Assembly (NCBI RefSeq): GCF_001506165.1
Contig: NZ_CP011427.1
Coordinates: 310,001-374,000 of the forward strand
Source of the DNA: Pantoea vagans
GTDB taxonomy: Bacteria > Pseudomonadota > Gammaproteobacteria > Enterobacterales > Enterobacteriaceae
Direction of reading: 5' to 3'
Length of the DNA stretch: 64,000 nucleotides
Notes under the pieces: model-generated
What the model was told of the DNA's origin: nothing
The model's database searches: none
What the model saw: the letters and a program-made list of their open reading frames with translations, nothing else
Program-made: the position numbers and the translations under genes
Shown here: in pieces, positions 8,837 through 18,350 of the stretch
How the letters are laid out: each line of letters starts with the position of its first letter
Position numbering within the stretch: the first letter of the stretch is position 1

Positions 8837-9232
8837 CTATCCATCGGCATTAAAGGCATCGGGCAGCCACTCCAGCTCGCGCCCGGTAATGGCAATGATG
8901 TCAAAACGGCAATTCACCGTATCGAAACTGCCGCCGCGTGCCAGTAACCACAGTGCGGCGGTACGCAGCAGCTTTTGTTGTTTCTGGCGAGTGACACTGG
9001 CAGCCGCACCGCCATATCGCGCATCACGCCGATAGCGCACTTCTACAAACACCCAGCAGTCGGCATCGCGCATGATCAGGTCAATTTCCCCGCTGCGACA
9101 CCGCACATTGCTGGCGACCCACTGCAGCCCGGCGCGCTCCAGATAGCGACGCGCCTGCTGCTCCTGCTCAGCGCCAATGCGCTGGCGGTTTACTGCACCG
9201 GAACGATTTGTCCCTGACGATACTGGTTCCAT
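8837..9232 (-). CDS. yraN: YraN, UPF0102 nuclease-fold protein
   Basis: A 131-residue UPF0102 protein, the same length as E. coli YraN. It has the restriction-endonuclease-like fold with a PD-(D/E)XK-type core: [10 protein letters not shown] and [10 protein letters not shown] give the acidic metal-site residues. Activity and role are not established, although homologues behave as structure-specific or metal-dependent nucleases. The chosen start (MEPVSSG) lies within the end of lpoA, overlapping it by 43 bases, and gives the family length; a longer in-frame start exists at 9256. Confidence 0.92.
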   Translation of the reverse strand: MEPVSSGTNRSGAVNRQRIGAEQEQQARRYLERAGLQWVASNVRCRSGEIDLIMRDADCWVFVEVRYRRDARYGGAAASVTRQKQQKLLRTAALWLLARGGSFDTVNCRFDIIAITGRELEWLPDAFNADG

Positions 9233-11235
9233 GCCAACTTCCTGTTGATCACGCAATCCGTGTCGGCGTTCAGTTTGCCCGTGTTGCCATCAATGGCAAA
9301 ACCCGGCACCTGACGCATCTGGTTAAAGTGATTCGCCAGCGTCCAGGCATCAATGCCCATCGCATAGAGACGAACCAGCGAATAATCGTTGTTAAACGAC
9401 TTCGCCGCTTGCTGCATCAGGCCAGGATTGCTCCCGGAGAGCAGCGGAATATCGCTGAATTGCAGACCATCCATTTCCAGACGGAAATCAGGGCCTGCAC
9501 CGGCCTGCGCACTGCGTGAGCTGGCATAAAGCGCGATGTTATTGCGGCTGCTGGTACGCATCGCAATCATCGGCTTGATCAGTTGCAGCTCATCCTGGCT
9601 GGCAACGATATACACCGCATCGATGCTGCCGCTGCTGGCATCTGCCGTTGGTGCTGGCGTCGTGGTTTGCGGAGCCGGAATGGTCAGGCCCGCCACGGCT
9701 ACGCCCGCAGCTTGTGGCTGCTCCACGGTCAGTGGCGTGCCACTCAGTGCGATACCTGCACCGCTATTGATACCCTGTTTCAGCTCAGAAACGCCACCAA
9801 AACGTTGTTGCAGCACGGTGGAACCGCCGAGTTTCTGCCACTCCTGGGCAAAGGCTTTGCTCACACGGTCGCCATAGCTACTGCGTGGCACCAACAGTAA
9901 TGGCTGGCGCTTGCCTTGCTCATAGATATGGTGCGCGGCATCACGCGCTTCGTCTTCAGGAGAAAGCGCAAAATAACAAATATTCGGATGGTTCTGGATC
10001 TGTTCTGGCTCATTTAACGCCAGAACATTGAGTGGCGTCTGGCTGTTTACCACGGACTCCACTTCATTTTTCAGCAGCGGACCGACCACGATGGTGGCGC
10101 CATCCTGCTGTGCCTGCTGCATCACCTGGGCAATCGGCTGGCTGCTGGTGTCATACACTTTGACCTGCGCGTTGCTGTCTGGCTGAGCAGCCGCGGGCTG
10201 AGCAGCGGGCTGTGGCTGTTCAGTCTGAGCCGGGGTGTTTGCTGCCATTGCAGGACTAACCACGGTATTGGCTGCGGCGTTGGCATCAACGGGTTGCTGT
10301 GCGGCTGGCTGCGCACTGGCATCGGTAGCGGCCGGTGCAGCAGGCGCTGGCTGAGGTGCGGGAGCATTCAGCACGCCATTTTTCGCATCGTTAAAGCCTT
10401 TCTGGATGGCATTAGCGAAGACCTGCGCCTGGCCATTCAGCGGTAACAGCAACGCGATAGTGCTGGTGGAGGCTTTGCTGAAATTCTGCACCTGGCTCAG
10501 TGCAGTCGGCAGCGTCTTCGCCGCAGGGTTCAGCGGATAGCGCGTCTGCCAGTCTTTGATGGCCGCTTTCAGCATCTGCGGATCCTGGCTGTTGGTGTGC
10601 CAGGTGTTCAGCAGATCCAGCCAGCCTTGCAGGGTATTTTCATCGGCATTGATCACCAGGCTGTTCAGCTGATCTTGCGTCATCTGCGTCAGGGCTTGCC
10701 AGGTGGCGTCAATATTGCTCTGGTGGTCGGCACCTTGCAGCAGCGGTTCCTGAGCGATATAGGCGCGTAGCAACGCGAGTGAAGGGCGATTCTGCGCCGC
10801 CGCGATTTGCAGCGCGTAGTAGCGCACTTGTTGATCCTGAGACAGACCGTCGGTTTTCACCTGACCGAGTTGCTGCTGGGCACCACCAAAATCTTGCTGA
10901 CCAATCTGCATCTGAGCACGCAGTAATAGCAGCTCTTGCTGCTGTACAGCAGAGAGCTGTTGCGGCAGTTGAGCGATCTGATCGTTAGCCTGAGGATACT
11001 TTCCTTCCTTCAATAGGGCACGGATGGCAAGTAATTGCCAGTCGGTCTTGCTATCATCGCTGCTTTGTTGCACCTGCTGCAGATAATAGTCAGACCGGCC
11101 AGTTGCCGGGCCCTGAATATTGACGTTGGAGGTTTGCTGCGGTCCCTGACCGCTACACGCGGCTAAAATTAGCCCAGCGAGAAGAACAGGTACAAAGCGT
11201 CCTGCTTTATGACGTACGACTTTTGAAGGAAGCAT
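9190..11235 (-). CDS. lpoA: Penicillin-binding protein activator LpoA
   Basis: A 681-residue outer-membrane lipoprotein. The signal peptide ends in LILAACS (Cys about residue 27). An N-terminal TPR-like helical region (about 30-260) is followed by an Ala/Pro/Gln-rich linker (about 290-360) and a C-terminal periplasmic-binding-like domain starting near [11 protein letters not shown]. LpoA spans the periplasm and activates PBP1A (MrcA) transpeptidase. The start at ATG 11235 (MLPSKVV) matches the family; the frame stays open upstream toward rsmI. It heads lpoA-yraN-diaA-dolP and is divergent from rsmI, with a 62-base intergenic promoter region. Confidence 0.97.
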   Translation of the reverse strand: MLPSKVVRHKAGRFVPVLLAGLILAACSGQGPQQTSNVNIQGPATGRSDYYLQQVQQSSDDSKTDWQLLAIRALLKEGKYPQANDQIAQLPQQLSAVQQQELLLLRAQMQIGQQDFGGAQQQLGQVKTDGLSQDQQVRYYALQIAAAQNRPSLALLRAYIAQEPLLQGADHQSNIDATWQALTQMTQDQLNSLVINADENTLQGWLDLLNTWHTNSQDPQMLKAAIKDWQTRYPLNPAAKTLPTALSQVQNFSKASTSTIALLLPLNGQAQVFANAIQKGFNDAKNGVLNAPAPQPAPAAPAATDASAQPAAQQPVDANAAANTVVSPAMAANTPAQTEQPQPAAQPAAAQPDSNAQVKVYDTSSQPIAQVMQQAQQDGATIVVGPLLKNEVESVVNSQTPLNVLALNEPEQIQNHPNICYFALSPEDEARDAAHHIYEQGKRQPLLLVPRSSYGDRVSKAFAQEWQKLGGSTVLQQRFGGVSELKQGINSGAGIALSGTPLTVEQPQAAGVAVAGLTIPAPQTTTPAPTADASSGSIDAVYIVASQDELQLIKPMIAMRTSSRNNIALYASSRSAQAGAGPDFRLEMDGLQFSDIPLLSGSNPGLMQQAAKSFNNDYSLVRLYAMGIDAWTLANHFNQMRQVPGFAIDGNTGKLNADTDCVINRKLAWNQYRQGQIVPVQ

Positions 11236-11297
11236 ACTGTATCCAGTGATGTTTTTTTCAAGATGCTCAATATTAAATCGGCAATTCGGATGAAACA

Positions 11298-12161
11298 ATG
11301 AAACAACTCGATCGGGCAGAGATTTCTGCCAGCACGCTCTATATCGTTCCTACCCCGATCGGTAACCTGGGTGATATCACGCAGCGTGCGCTGACGGTGC
11401 TTGCGAGCGTCGATCTGGTCGCAGCGGAAGATACACGTCATACCGGGCTGTTGCTACAACATTTCGCCATCAATGCGCGACTGTTCGCACTTCACGACCA
11501 CAACGAACAACAGAAAGCAGAGGTGTTGTTAGCCAGGCTGCAGGAAGGCCAGAGCATTGCACTGGTCTCGGATGCGGGCACGCCGTTAATCAACGATCCG
11601 GGCTATCATCTGGTGCGTCGCTGCCGTGAAGCAGGTGTGCGCGTGGTTCCGTTGCCGGGTGCCTGCGCGGCGATTACAGCATTAAGCGCGGCGGGGTTAC
11701 CGTCAGATCGTTTCTGTTACGAAGGGTTTCTGCCCGCCAAAAGCAAGGGACGTTGTGATGTGCTGCGGTCTCTTGAGAATGAACCCCGCACCCTGATTTT
11801 TTATGAATCCACCCACCGTTTGCTCGATAGCCTGCAAGATATGGTGAGCGTATGGGGCGCGGATCGCTATGTGGTGCTGGCGCGCGAAATCACCAAAACC
11901 TGGGAAACTATTCAGGGCGCGCCGGTGGGTGAACTGCTGGCTTGGGTGCTGGAAGACGAAAATCGCCGCAAAGGCGAGATGGTGCTGATTGTTGAAGGCC
12001 ATAAGGCAGATGAAGAAGCCTTGCCTGCTGAAGCGCTGCGCACGCTGGCTCTGCTCCAGAGCGAGCTGCCGCTGAAAAAAGCGGCAGCGCTGACAGCGGA
12101 AATTCATGGTGTTAAGAAAAACGCACTCTACAAGTACGCCCTGGAGCAGCAAGAGGCGTGA
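11298..12161 (+). CDS. rsmI: 16S rRNA (cytidine1402-2'-O)-methyltransferase RsmI
   Basis: A 287-residue tetrapyrrole-methylase-fold enzyme. SAM-binding motifs visible are [31 protein letters not shown] and PLPGACAA. RsmI uses AdoMet to 2'-O-methylate C1402 of 16S rRNA, working with RsmH to tune decoding fidelity. Length and sequence match E. coli RsmI (YraL, 286 residues) closely. It is divergent from lpoA and immediately upstream of rnpB, whose promoter begins inside its stop codon region. Confidence 0.97.
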   Translation: MKQLDRAEISASTLYIVPTPIGNLGDITQRALTVLASVDLVAAEDTRHTGLLLQHFAINARLFALHDHNEQQKAEVLLARLQEGQSIALVSDAGTPLINDPGYHLVRRCREAGVRVVPLPGACAAITALSAAGLPSDRFCYEGFLPAKSKGRCDVLRSLENEPRTLIFYESTHRLLDSLQDMVSVWGADRYVVLAREITKTWETIQGAPVGELLAWVLEDENRRKGEMVLIVEGHKADEEALPAEALRTLALLQSELPLKKAAALTAEIHGVKKNALYKYALEQQEA

Positions 12162-12186
12162 CAAACGCTGACGGATCGCCTATTAT
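12158..12186 (+). promoter_or_regulatory. Sigma-70 promoter of rnpB
   Basis: The -35-like gtgaca (12158-12163) and -10 tattat (12181-12186) are separated by exactly 17 bases and placed 8 bases before the mature 5' end of M1 RNA at 12195. The -35 overlaps the rsmI stop codon. A GC-rich discriminator (cccgcgcc) follows, as in stringently controlled stable-RNA promoters. Confidence 0.8.
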
Positions 12187-12194
12187 CCCGCGCC

Positions 12195-12573
<379 letters not shown>

Positions 12574-12582
12574 TTTTAATGG

Positions 12583-12608
12583 AAAAACCCCGCCTCGGCG
12601 GGGTTTTT
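12583..12608 (+). terminator. rnpB terminator
   Basis: A hairpin aaaaaccccgcc/ggcggggttttt with a short ctc-type loop and a T-run lies about 10 bases after the mature M1 RNA 3' end. Confidence 0.9.
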
Positions 12609-12621
12609 GCTTTCTGGGACA

Positions 12622-12717
12622 AGATGAATGACTGTCCACTCCTCTTTCTATGAAAAGAACGCGGCTTATCGGTCAGTTTCGACTTCTTTATGGAAAAACC
12701 CCGCCTCGCGGTTTTTT
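12622..12717 (+). repeat. Partial duplication of the rnpB 3' end with a second terminator
   Basis: About 98 bases downstream, the M1 RNA tail is repeated: agatgaatgactgtccac (12524 and 12622), cggcttatcggtcagtttcgact, and a second, imperfect terminator (aaaaaccccgcctcgcggtttttt). E. coli is known to carry 113-bp repeats of the rnpB 3' end downstream of the gene; this looks like the same phenomenon with a different period. The copy differs in the middle, so it does not encode a second RNase P RNA. Confidence 0.85.
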
Positions 12718-12729
12718 TGCTTTTATTTG

Positions 12730-13083
12730 TGCTCGTTTCCCAGACCACATTTAATAAATAGCGCCCATCGTAAAGAAATGAAAATCCACCCTAAATCTAA
12801 CGGCCATATGCCAGAATAAGCGCGTGTTTAACTACCGAGGACAATTATTCATCCACATCGATGAAAAGCAACAACGTGGATAAGTTGTAAAATTATGGAC
12901 AAAATGAACGCCCCAATGATGGCTATTTTTACTGACCTTCCTGAACACTTCCACTGCTCGATCTACGACCAGCACTGGCGCTTCGCGCTTTAGCGTCACA
13001 CTCTCCTTATTTAAAAATATTCTTAAATTTCTCACGCGATTATTCCGCGTGATGGCTATCTATTTCTCTTAAGGAGAGAAAGT
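12730..13083. other. 354-base gap between rnpB repeat and mdtJ
   Basis: I see no convincing gene. The right part should hold the mdtJI promoter and leader: a 7-bp hairpin tcacgcg/cgcgtga (13032-13052) lies just before the ribosome site aaggagag (13071-13078), placed to influence mdtJ translation. I found no guanidine-II (mini-ykkC) motif pair despite the SMR family of the genes downstream. Confidence 0.5.
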
Positions 13084-13434
13084 ATGCGTTATTGGATTTT
13101 ATTAGTTTTAGCCATCCTGGCTGAAATTACCGGCACGCTTTCGATGAAATGGGCCAGCGTCAATGACAATCAATCTGTTTTTATTTTCATGCTGGTGATG
13201 ATTGCGCTTTCCTATATTTTCTTATCGTTTGCCGTAAAACGTATCGCGCTTGGCGTGGCTTACGCCATGTGGGAAGGGATCGGCATTCTGTTTATTACGC
13301 TGTTCAGCGTGATGTTGTTTGATGAAAGCTTATCGGTGATGAAAGTGGCCGGCTTAATTACGCTGGTGGCAGGGATTGTGTTGATCAAATCCGGCACTTT
13401 GGCGCGCAAGGAGCGACAACATGGCCACGTTTAA
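13084..13434 (+). CDS. mdtJ: Spermidine export SMR subunit MdtJ
   Basis: A 116-residue small multidrug resistance protein with four membrane helices and the membrane glutamate in [17 protein letters not shown]. It is near-identical in its core to E. coli MdtJ ([34 protein letters not shown]). MdtJ pairs with MdtI as a heterodimer in the inner membrane and exports spermidine when polyamines are in excess. ATG 13084 follows aaggagag. It overlaps mdtI by 14 bases. The location next to rnpB differs from E. coli, where mdtJI lies elsewhere on the chromosome. Confidence 0.95.
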   Translation: MRYWILLVLAILAEITGTLSMKWASVNDNQSVFIFMLVMIALSYIFLSFAVKRIALGVAYAMWEGIGILFITLFSVMLFDESLSVMKVAGLITLVAGIVLIKSGTLARKERQHGHV

Positions 13435-13750
13435 TGCTGTGCACCTTGCCTGGCTGGCACTGGCGATTGGGTTGGAGATCATCGCAAACATCTTTCTGAA
13501 ATACTCCGATGGATTCCGCCGCCCGCTGTATGGCCTGCTGTCTCTCACTGCCGTGCTGGCGGCATTCAGTGCCTTGGCACAAGCGGTAAAAGGAATCGAT
13601 CTTTCGGTGGCGTATGCCCTATGGGGTGGTTTCGGGCTGGTCGTGACCGTCGCTGCAGGTTGGGTGCTGTTTGGCCAGCGGCTGAACCGCATTGGCTGGC
13701 TGGGCGTCGGATTGTTGATTGCGGGGATGGTGCTGATTAAGTTTGCTTAA
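13421..13750 (+). CDS. mdtI: Spermidine export SMR subunit MdtI
   Basis: A 109-residue SMR protein with four helices, the conserved membrane glutamate in [21 protein letters not shown], and the MdtI signature [16 protein letters not shown]. It is the obligatory partner of MdtJ; both are required for spermidine export in E. coli. ATG 13421 lies within the end of mdtJ, with aaggagcg just upstream, so translation is coupled. The C terminus MVLIKFA matches the family. Confidence 0.95.
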   Translation: MATFNAVHLAWLALAIGLEIIANIFLKYSDGFRRPLYGLLSLTAVLAAFSALAQAVKGIDLSVAYALWGGFGLVVTVAAGWVLFGQRLNRIGWLGVGLLIAGMVLIKFA

Positions 13751-13761
13751 GCGGGTAAATG

Positions 13762-13931
13762 CGCCCTCATCCTAACCTTCTCCCGCATGCGGGAGAAGGG
13801 AATGACCGAGCGGTTATCAGCCATGAACACATTCTGCCAAACCGCACAAAACAGTCCTGTCTTCCTGTGAAGGGTACCAAACCGCACACAACAGTTCCCT
13901 CTCCCTGTGGGAGAGGGCCAGGGTGAGGGCA
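13762..13931. repeat. Composite intergenic repeat with a 24-bp perfect palindrome
   Basis: The left end carries ccttctcccgca/tgcgggagaagg, a perfect 24-bp palindrome (13776-13799). The right end carries ccctctccc...gggagaggg followed by agggtgaggg, complementary to the ccctcatccta at the left. In between, the sequence aaaccgcacaaaacagt/caaaccgcacacaacagt is repeated (about 13838 and 13878). It is related to the 28-bp inverted repeat at 5713-5829 and separates convergent mdtI and yqjG. Confidence 0.75.
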
Positions 13932-13947
13932 CCCAGCCGTACTATCC

Positions 13948-14922
13948 TCAGCCGCGGCCGTGCGGCTCATCCCAGTCAAATGCCGGGCCCAGCGAAATCA
14001 CGCCGCTCGGATTGATGGTTTTGTGGCTGCAATAGTAGTGATGGCGAATGTGCGGCAGGTTCACGGTATCGGCAATACCTGGCATCTGGTAGATATCACG
14101 CAGGAAGCCGCTGAGATTGCGGTAATCACTGATACGGTGGCGGTCACATTTAAAGTGAGTGACGTAAACCGGATCAAAGCGCACCAGCGTCGTCCACAAG
14201 CGCAGGTCGGCCTCGGTGAGACGGTCGCCTGTCAGATAGCGATGCTGCCCAAGGATCTGCTCCAGCCGTGCCAGCGAATGAAACAGCGCCGTTACTGATT
14301 CATCATAGGCTGCCTGGGAAGTGGCAAAGCCGCTTTTGTACACGCCGTTGTTGACCGTGTCGTAAATCCAGCCGTTCAGCTCATCAATCTTGTCGCGTAA
14401 TTCAATCGGGTAGTAATCACCTGCGCGCGCGCCCTGCGCATCAAAGGCGCTGTTGAGCATGCGAATGATATCGGCAGATTCATTACTGACAATGGTGTGC
14501 TGCGTTTTGTCCCAGAGCACCGGCACGGTGACGCGCCCTGTGTAGTGGGGATCGGCATGCAGATAGAGTTGATACAGGAATTCGTTCTGGTAAAGCGAGT
14601 CACCGGTGGCGTCCGGGAAATCATCATCGAAGGTCCAACCGTTTTCCAGCATCAATGGATGCACCACCGATACGGAGATCATCTCCTCCAGCCCTTTTAA
14701 CTGACGCATCAACAGCGTGCGGTGTGCCCACGGGCAAGCAAGAGAAACGTACAAATGATAACGGTCACGTTCGGCGGCAAAGCCTTCTTTGCCGGTGGGG
14801 CCGGCATGGCCATCAGCGGTGACCCAGTTGCGCCAGACTGCTTCTGTGCGTTTGAAGCGGCCACCGGTTGACTTCGTATCGTACCAGGTGTCATGCCAGA
14901 CACCGTCAATCAGCTGTCCCAT
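13948..14922 (-). CDS. yqjG: Glutathionyl-hydroquinone reductase YqjG
   Basis: A 324-residue Xi-class glutathione transferase. The catalytic cysteine lies in SLACPWAHRTLL (about residue 61) at the N-terminal end of the thioredoxin-fold domain; the C-terminal helical domain starts about residue 170 with the conserved YKSGFATSQAAYD. The enzyme reduces glutathionyl-hydroquinones to hydroquinones. In E. coli yqjG is next to yqjF, as here; a terminator lies between them, so a separate promoter is possible. Confidence 0.95.
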   Translation of the reverse strand: MGQLIDGVWHDTWYDTKSTGGRFKRTEAVWRNWVTADGHAGPTGKEGFAAERDRYHLYVSLACPWAHRTLLMRQLKGLEEMISVSVVHPLMLENGWTFDDDFPDATGDSLYQNEFLYQLYLHADPHYTGRVTVPVLWDKTQHTIVSNESADIIRMLNSAFDAQGARAGDYYPIELRDKIDELNGWIYDTVNNGVYKSGFATSQAAYDESVTALFHSLARLEQILGQHRYLTGDRLTEADLRLWTTLVRFDPVYVTHFKCDRHRISDYRNLSGFLRDIYQMPGIADTVNLPHIRHHYYCSHKTINPSGVISLGPAFDWDEPHGRG

Positions 14923-14942
14923 AAGCCCTCCATAAAGAAAAA

Positions 14943-14963
14943 GGGCGAGGAATATCCTCGCCC
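14943..14963 (-). terminator. Terminator after yqjF
   Basis: The 8-bp hairpin gggcgagg/cctcgccc has a 5-base loop; read on the minus strand it is followed by tttttctttat. It lies 40 bases downstream of yqjF and just before the yqjG start. Confidence 0.8.
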
Positions 14964-15002
14964 CTGCAAATCAGTATATGTGTTCTGACAATGCTTGTGT
15001 GC

Positions 15003-15413
15003 TTAGCGTGCGGCAGCCGGAGCGAAACGCGCACGAATCAGACGATCAATGCTGTAAGCGCCTGGACCTACCAGACCCAACACCAGGAAACCACCGGCGA
15101 TGGACAGGTTTTTCATGAACATCAGCTGGTTAACACCTTCCGCGAAGTTGCTGTGGAACAGGAACGCGGTCAACAAGGTGAAGCCAGCGGTGAACAGCGC
15201 AGTGAAACGGGTCAGTAAACCGAACAGAATCGCCAGACCGCCGCCGAACTCCAGCAGGATAACCAGTGGCAGCAGGAAGCCAGGGACGCCCATTGACTGC
15301 ATATATTGTGCGGTACCCGCATAACCGGTGATTTTGCCCCAGCCTGCAGTGATGAACAGAATGGTCATTAATACACGTGCCAGCAACAGGCCTGAGTCTT
15401 CGAATTTTTTCAT
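15003..15413 (-). CDS. yqjF: DoxX-family inner-membrane protein YqjF
   Basis: A 136-residue DoxX-like protein with four membrane helices, highly similar to E. coli YqjF (ITAGWGKITGYAGT, LLEFGGGLAILFG, FHSNFAEGVNQLMFMKNL). In E. coli yqjF is induced by aromatic compounds through YhaJ; the molecular function is unclear. ATG 15413 is preferred over the ATG one codon upstream because it stands six bases from ggag, rather than three. It stands apart from the yqjDEK genes, with its own likely promoter in the 203-base gap upstream. Confidence 0.93.
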   Translation of the reverse strand: MKKFEDSGLLLARVLMTILFITAGWGKITGYAGTAQYMQSMGVPGFLLPLVILLEFGGGLAILFGLLTRFTALFTAGFTLLTAFLFHSNFAEGVNQLMFMKNLSIAGGFLVLGLVGPGAYSIDRLIRARFAPAAAR

Positions 15414-15583
15414 CATTTACTCCAACAAGAATTATGAAGCAGGTTGTTGGCCTGCAAGGTTTTAATCCCGCTGAACCGGATGTAAAAGTTCGTTGGGCTG
15501 ATGGAGGGAGATGATAGTCGCAGGATGGAACAGTTGTAAGCGAGATAAACTGTCAATGTTGTTCAGGAATTCTGATGAAGAAA

Positions 15584-15606
15584 AACCGAATCAATTAGAT
15601 CCGGTT
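15584..15606 (-). terminator. Terminator after yqjK
   Basis: The 9-bp stem (aaccggatc/gattcggtt on the minus strand, one G-T pair) has a 5-base loop and is followed by tttcttc. It ends the yqjD-yqjE-yqjK transcript, 14 bases beyond yqjK. Confidence 0.75.
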
Positions 15607-15619
15607 TGAAATGAAGGAA

Positions 15620-15904
15620 TTAGCGAGGTTCGAGCGTGGATTTGATCATGCGCCAGGTGCTCCACAAGCCAAAACCGCGTTTTGCCCAACGCAAAATACG
15701 GTTAGGGCTGCGGATAGACCAGATTGCTAACGCGCTGCTGCCAATCGCCAGATAGCGGCGCATGCTGATCAGCGTTAACCAACCGCGATCGTACTGCGCA
15801 GTGCTATCCAGCCAGTCCCGGCGACCCGCGCTGAGATCGAGGCGCTGCTGCTGCACCTGGTTAAGCAGTTCATGGATGCGCGCTTCACGTTCGCGGCGGC
15901 TCAT
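15620..15904 (-). CDS. yqjK: YqjK-like small membrane-associated protein
   Basis: A 94-residue basic protein beginning MSRREREARIHELLNQVQQQRLDL, with a short hydrophobic stretch around residues 48-62 (RYLAIGSSALAIWSI). It matches YqjK by sequence and by position as the third gene of yqjD-yqjE-yqjK. Function is unknown. Its ATG overlaps the yqjE stop by four bases. Confidence 0.88.
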   Translation of the reverse strand: MSRREREARIHELLNQVQQQRLDLSAGRRDWLDSTAQYDRGWLTLISMRRYLAIGSSALAIWSIRSPNRILRWAKRGFGLWSTWRMIKSTLEPR

Positions 15905-16296
15905 GAGCGATGCTCCTCCAGCAGCTTGCGATCGGTTTCAAGTTCTTTACGCGTGTGGCGCAGCAGCGTGGACTGACGAGACTTATGCAGCGTCCACAAA
16001 CCAAATATCAACGCCAAGGCAAACAGCACTGCGGTGGTAATGCCTATCGCCATCAGCCGATATTGCGCATCCACCGCCCAGATGATCAGCACCATCAGGC
16101 TCATTAAACCGAAAGCGGTAAACAGCATGGTCAAACCAATCATCAGCAGCATCTGAATCAGATTGGCTTTTTCCTCTTCCAGCTCCGCAATCGCAAGCCG
16201 GACACGCGTTTCCACCATGCCTACCAGCGTGGTGACAATGCGCTGACCAATGTTGAAGACCCCTTTGCCTGGGCCGTGGCTCTGACTATCGCTCAT
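15901..16296 (-). CDS. yqjE: Inner-membrane protein YqjE (phage-holin-like DUF)
   Basis: A 131-residue protein with a hydrophilic N terminus, two adjacent membrane helices (about residues 47-70 and 78-102) and a charged C terminus. Family features are VETRVRLAIAELEEEKANL and the helix pair after it. In E. coli YqjE is an inner-membrane protein encoded with YqjD and YqjK. Its biochemical function is unknown. It begins one base after the yqjD stop, so the two are cotranslated. Confidence 0.9.
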   Translation of the reverse strand: MSDSQSHGPGKGVFNIGQRIVTTLVGMVETRVRLAIAELEEEKANLIQMLLMIGLTMLFTAFGLMSLMVLIIWAVDAQYRLMAIGITTAVLFALALIFGLWTLHKSRQSTLLRHTRKELETDRKLLEEHRS

Positions 16297-16297
16297 A

Positions 16298-16603
16298 TCA
16301 ACGACGTGAGATCAGGATGCCGATCAGCACACCGACAGCAGCACCGATGCCCACGCCGTGCCACGGGTTATCGCGCACATACTCATCGGCTTTCTCCGCA
16401 GCTTCACGGGTGGTCTGCGCGATACGCTCGCCAGAATCCCCCAGACGCTCACGAGAACTCTCAATCGCACCACGCGCTTTGCTACGCAGCTTATCCAGCT
16501 CAGTTTTGGATTTATCCGCTGAACTGCTCAGGACTTCTTCCAGGGTGTCAGCAAGGTTTTTCAATTCCGCACGCAGATGTTCAGATGTAGTGTCTTTAGA
16601 CAT
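16298..16603 (-). CDS. yqjD: Ribosome-associated membrane protein YqjD (ElaB/YgaM family)
   Basis: A 101-residue protein, the E. coli YqjD length when started at ATG 16603 (MSKDTTSEHLRAELK). It has a charged amphipathic N-terminal two-thirds and a single C-terminal membrane anchor NPWHGVGIGAAVGVLIGILISRR-type tail with glycine zipper. E. coli YqjD tethers 70S/100S ribosomes to the membrane in stationary phase and is RpoS dependent. The frame stays open eight codons upstream, into the edge of the ERIC element, but those codons are not conserved. Confidence 0.94.
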   Translation of the reverse strand: MSKDTTSEHLRAELKNLADTLEEVLSSSADKSKTELDKLRSKARGAIESSRERLGDSGERIAQTTREAAEKADEYVRDNPWHGVGIGAAVGVLIGILISRR

Positions 16604-16615
16604 GAAGTTCTCCAT

Positions 16616-16742
16616 TATACCCTTCATACTTCAAGCTGCAGGTGCGTTGGCTACGTGCATTCACCTCAGTCACTTACATCAGTAAGCTCCTGAGGATTCA
16701 GGCACTTGCCGCCTTCCTGAAGCTCGAATTATTTTGGGTATA
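16616..16742. repeat. ERIC element, copy 1 (127 bp)
   Basis: A full-length enterobacterial repetitive intergenic consensus. The ends tatacccttcatacttcaag and gaattattttgggtata are imperfect inverted repeats and the core cactTACATCAGTAAGctcctg is the ERIC palindrome. It lies between yqjC and yqjD and would be transcribed as a long hairpin in the yqj message. Confidence 0.95.
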
Positions 16743-16762
16743 CATCATTTATTTAAGTCCGA

Positions 16763-17134
16763 TTAGTAGGGCTCAGCTTCCAGCTTTTTCAGCTCGTGCT
16801 GTGCCTCTTCTAGCTTACGTTCGCGCTTTTCAATCTTGTCTTTGTCGCCATCCTGACGTTCTTCCTTCAACTCTCGCTCACGTTCAGCAATTTTATGCTT
16901 CTGCGCTTCGATGCGTTCGCTGTGGGCAGATTTCAGTTTCTCATCGGTGCAGCTGGCACGGACTTCAGTCAGCGCGCGCTCCAGCCCGGTGACCCGGCGC
17001 TGATTATCATGCTGTTTAGCCATGTCGATCTCGCGCTGAATGTCATGCTCTTTTTGCAGACACAGTGATTCAGCCGCCAGCAGCGAACCGGAGAGAGAGA
17101 ACAGAATAGCACCCAGCAGTAATTGTTGTTTCAT
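16763..17134 (-). CDS. yqjC: Periplasmic DUF1090 protein YqjC
   Basis: A 123-residue secreted protein. The cleavable signal peptide MKQQLLLGAILFSLSGSLLAA is followed by a mature part that is highly charged and helical, with coiled-coil character (ERIEAQKHKIAERERELKEE, DKIEKRERKLEEAQHELKKL). Two cysteines (SLCLQKEHD and RASCTDE) could form a disulphide. It is the DUF1090 family represented by E. coli YqjC; function unknown. The start at 17134 begins the signal peptide; longer in-frame starts at 17209 and 17152 are less plausible. Confidence 0.92.
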   Translation of the reverse strand: MKQQLLLGAILFSLSGSLLAAESLCLQKEHDIQREIDMAKQHDNQRRVTGLERALTEVRASCTDEKLKSAHSERIEAQKHKIAERERELKEERQDGDKDKIEKRERKLEEAQHELKKLEAEPY

Positions 17135-17277
17135 CAGGCTTTTACCTTCCATTGTTGATGACCTGCCGCAAACCGGGCAGGAATGGCATCCCAGCTTGTC
17201 ATAACGCACGCTTCCTTAAGGATAGACATCGGACGAAAAAATTCAAAGAAGACGCGGGGATAGCGAGGATTGATTCA

Positions 17278-17300
17278 CCGTCTGGCTTATCGCCAGACGG
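17278..17300. terminator. Possible terminator between mzrA and yqjC
   Basis: A perfect 9-bp hairpin ccgtctggc/gccagacgg with a 5-base loop lies directly downstream of mzrA. There is no good T-run on either strand, so it may be a transcript-stabilising or partial terminator. Confidence 0.45.
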
Positions 17301-17307
17301 AGGAATG

Positions 17308-17676
17308 TTAGCTGTAAGTGGGACGATTGGCGTCAGGAACCTGCTGCGAAGCTTGTGGCCCACTGGCCACCACGAACCCTTGTGGCAGCAGGCGTCGCAG
17401 CACTTTCTGTGCCGCTAAACTCTGCTCTTCATTCTCAAAATGAATCACTAGCGCATCGCCAGAAGGCGTAATACTTTTGATACGTACGCCTTGCGCGGTG
17501 AGTTGCTGATAAAGATAAAAACCATCGGGCAAATTGGTGCCGCTATGAGCAACACGGATTTGCACCACGGCTTCATGTTGCAGTAACGAAGGCGCAAAAA
17601 TCACGGTCAGCACTGCCAACGCACCGGCAAATACCCAAGGCAGTATGCGCTTGGGGAATCCACGCAACTTGATCAT
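17308..17676 (-). CDS. mzrA: EnvZ/OmpR regulon moderator MzrA
   Basis: A 122-residue bitopic inner-membrane protein with an N-terminal membrane segment (about residues 11-28, [17 protein letters not shown]) and a periplasmic domain with the MzrA core [29 protein letters not shown]-type sequence. In E. coli MzrA contacts EnvZ and links the CpxA/CpxR and EnvZ/OmpR systems. Its start overlaps the yqjA stop by four bases, as in E. coli, so the pair is one translation unit. The N terminus begins [10 protein letters not shown]. Confidence 0.92.
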   Translation of the reverse strand: MIKLRGFPKRILPWVFAGALAVLTVIFAPSLLQHEAVVQIRVAHSGTNLPDGFYLYQQLTAQGVRIKSITPSGDALVIHFENEEQSLAAQKVLRRLLPQGFVVASGPQASQQVPDANRPTYS

Positions 17677-18350
17677 GACTGTGAATTCCCATTACGTGAT
17701 GCCTGGCGTTTACGCCACAGTACAACCAGAGAACCCACCAACCCAATCACCAGCAACACTAACGGCAGCAGCATCAGGCAGAACATCAGCTCATCTTCGT
17801 AGCGGCGGAAAATCGGGGTTTTACCCAGCGCAAAGCCGAGCACGGTTAGGATCAGCACCCACAAGAAGCCGCTCACCCAGTTGAAGAACTGGAAACGCGC
17901 ATTGCTCAAGCCAGAGAGCCCGGCAATGGTAGGCAACAGCGTACGCACAAAGGCAATAAAGCGGCCGATCAACAGCGCCGATAAGCCGTGGCGGTGGAAT
18001 AATTTATGGGCGCGCTGATGATATTGCGCGGGTAAATGTGAGAGCCATTTTTGCACGGTGGGGGTGTTGCCGAGCCATCGGCCCTGTATATAACTCACCC
18101 AACAACCGAGGCTGGCGCCGGTGGTCAGCACCAGCAATGTTAACGGGAAACCCATGGTGCCTTTGGCGATTAACACGCCAACAAGAATTAACAGGCTATC
18201 ACCGGGAAGAAATGCGGCAGGTAGCAGGCCGTTCTCCAGAAACAGGATCATGAACAGCAAACCGTATATGGCCCACACCAGCGTGGGGTCGGAGAGCATT
18301 TCGTAATCCTGCTGCCACAGGGCATGCAGCAATGCTTTCAAAATATCCAT
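17673..18350 (-). CDS. yqjA: DedA-family membrane transporter YqjA
   Basis: A 225-residue DedA protein with the family signatures [31 protein letters not shown], and the re-entrant [19 protein letters not shown] region with its two conserved arginines. E. coli YqjA is a proton-coupled membrane protein needed for alkaline tolerance, envelope homeostasis and drug resistance, partly redundant with YghB. ATG 18350 follows agga at good spacing; the TTG one codon before is less likely. It is the first gene of yqjA-mzrA. Confidence 0.95.
   Translation of the reverse strand: MDILKALLHALWQQDYEMLSDPTLVWAIYGLLFMILFLENGLLPAAFLPGDSLLILVGVLIAKGTMGFPLTLLVLTTGASLGCWVSYIQGRWLGNTPTVQKWLSHLPAQYHQRAHKLFHRHGLSALLIGRFIAFVRTLLPTIAGLSGLSNARFQFFNWVSGFLWVLILTVLGFALGKTPIFRRYEDELMFCLMLLPLVLLVIGLVGSLVVLWRKRQASRNGNSQS

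Noticed and set aside
12730-13083. Possible guanidine-II (mini-ykkC) riboswitch before the SMR genes mdtJI
   Set aside because: The required twin hairpins with ACGR loops are not present, and MdtJI exports spermidine rather than guanidinium.
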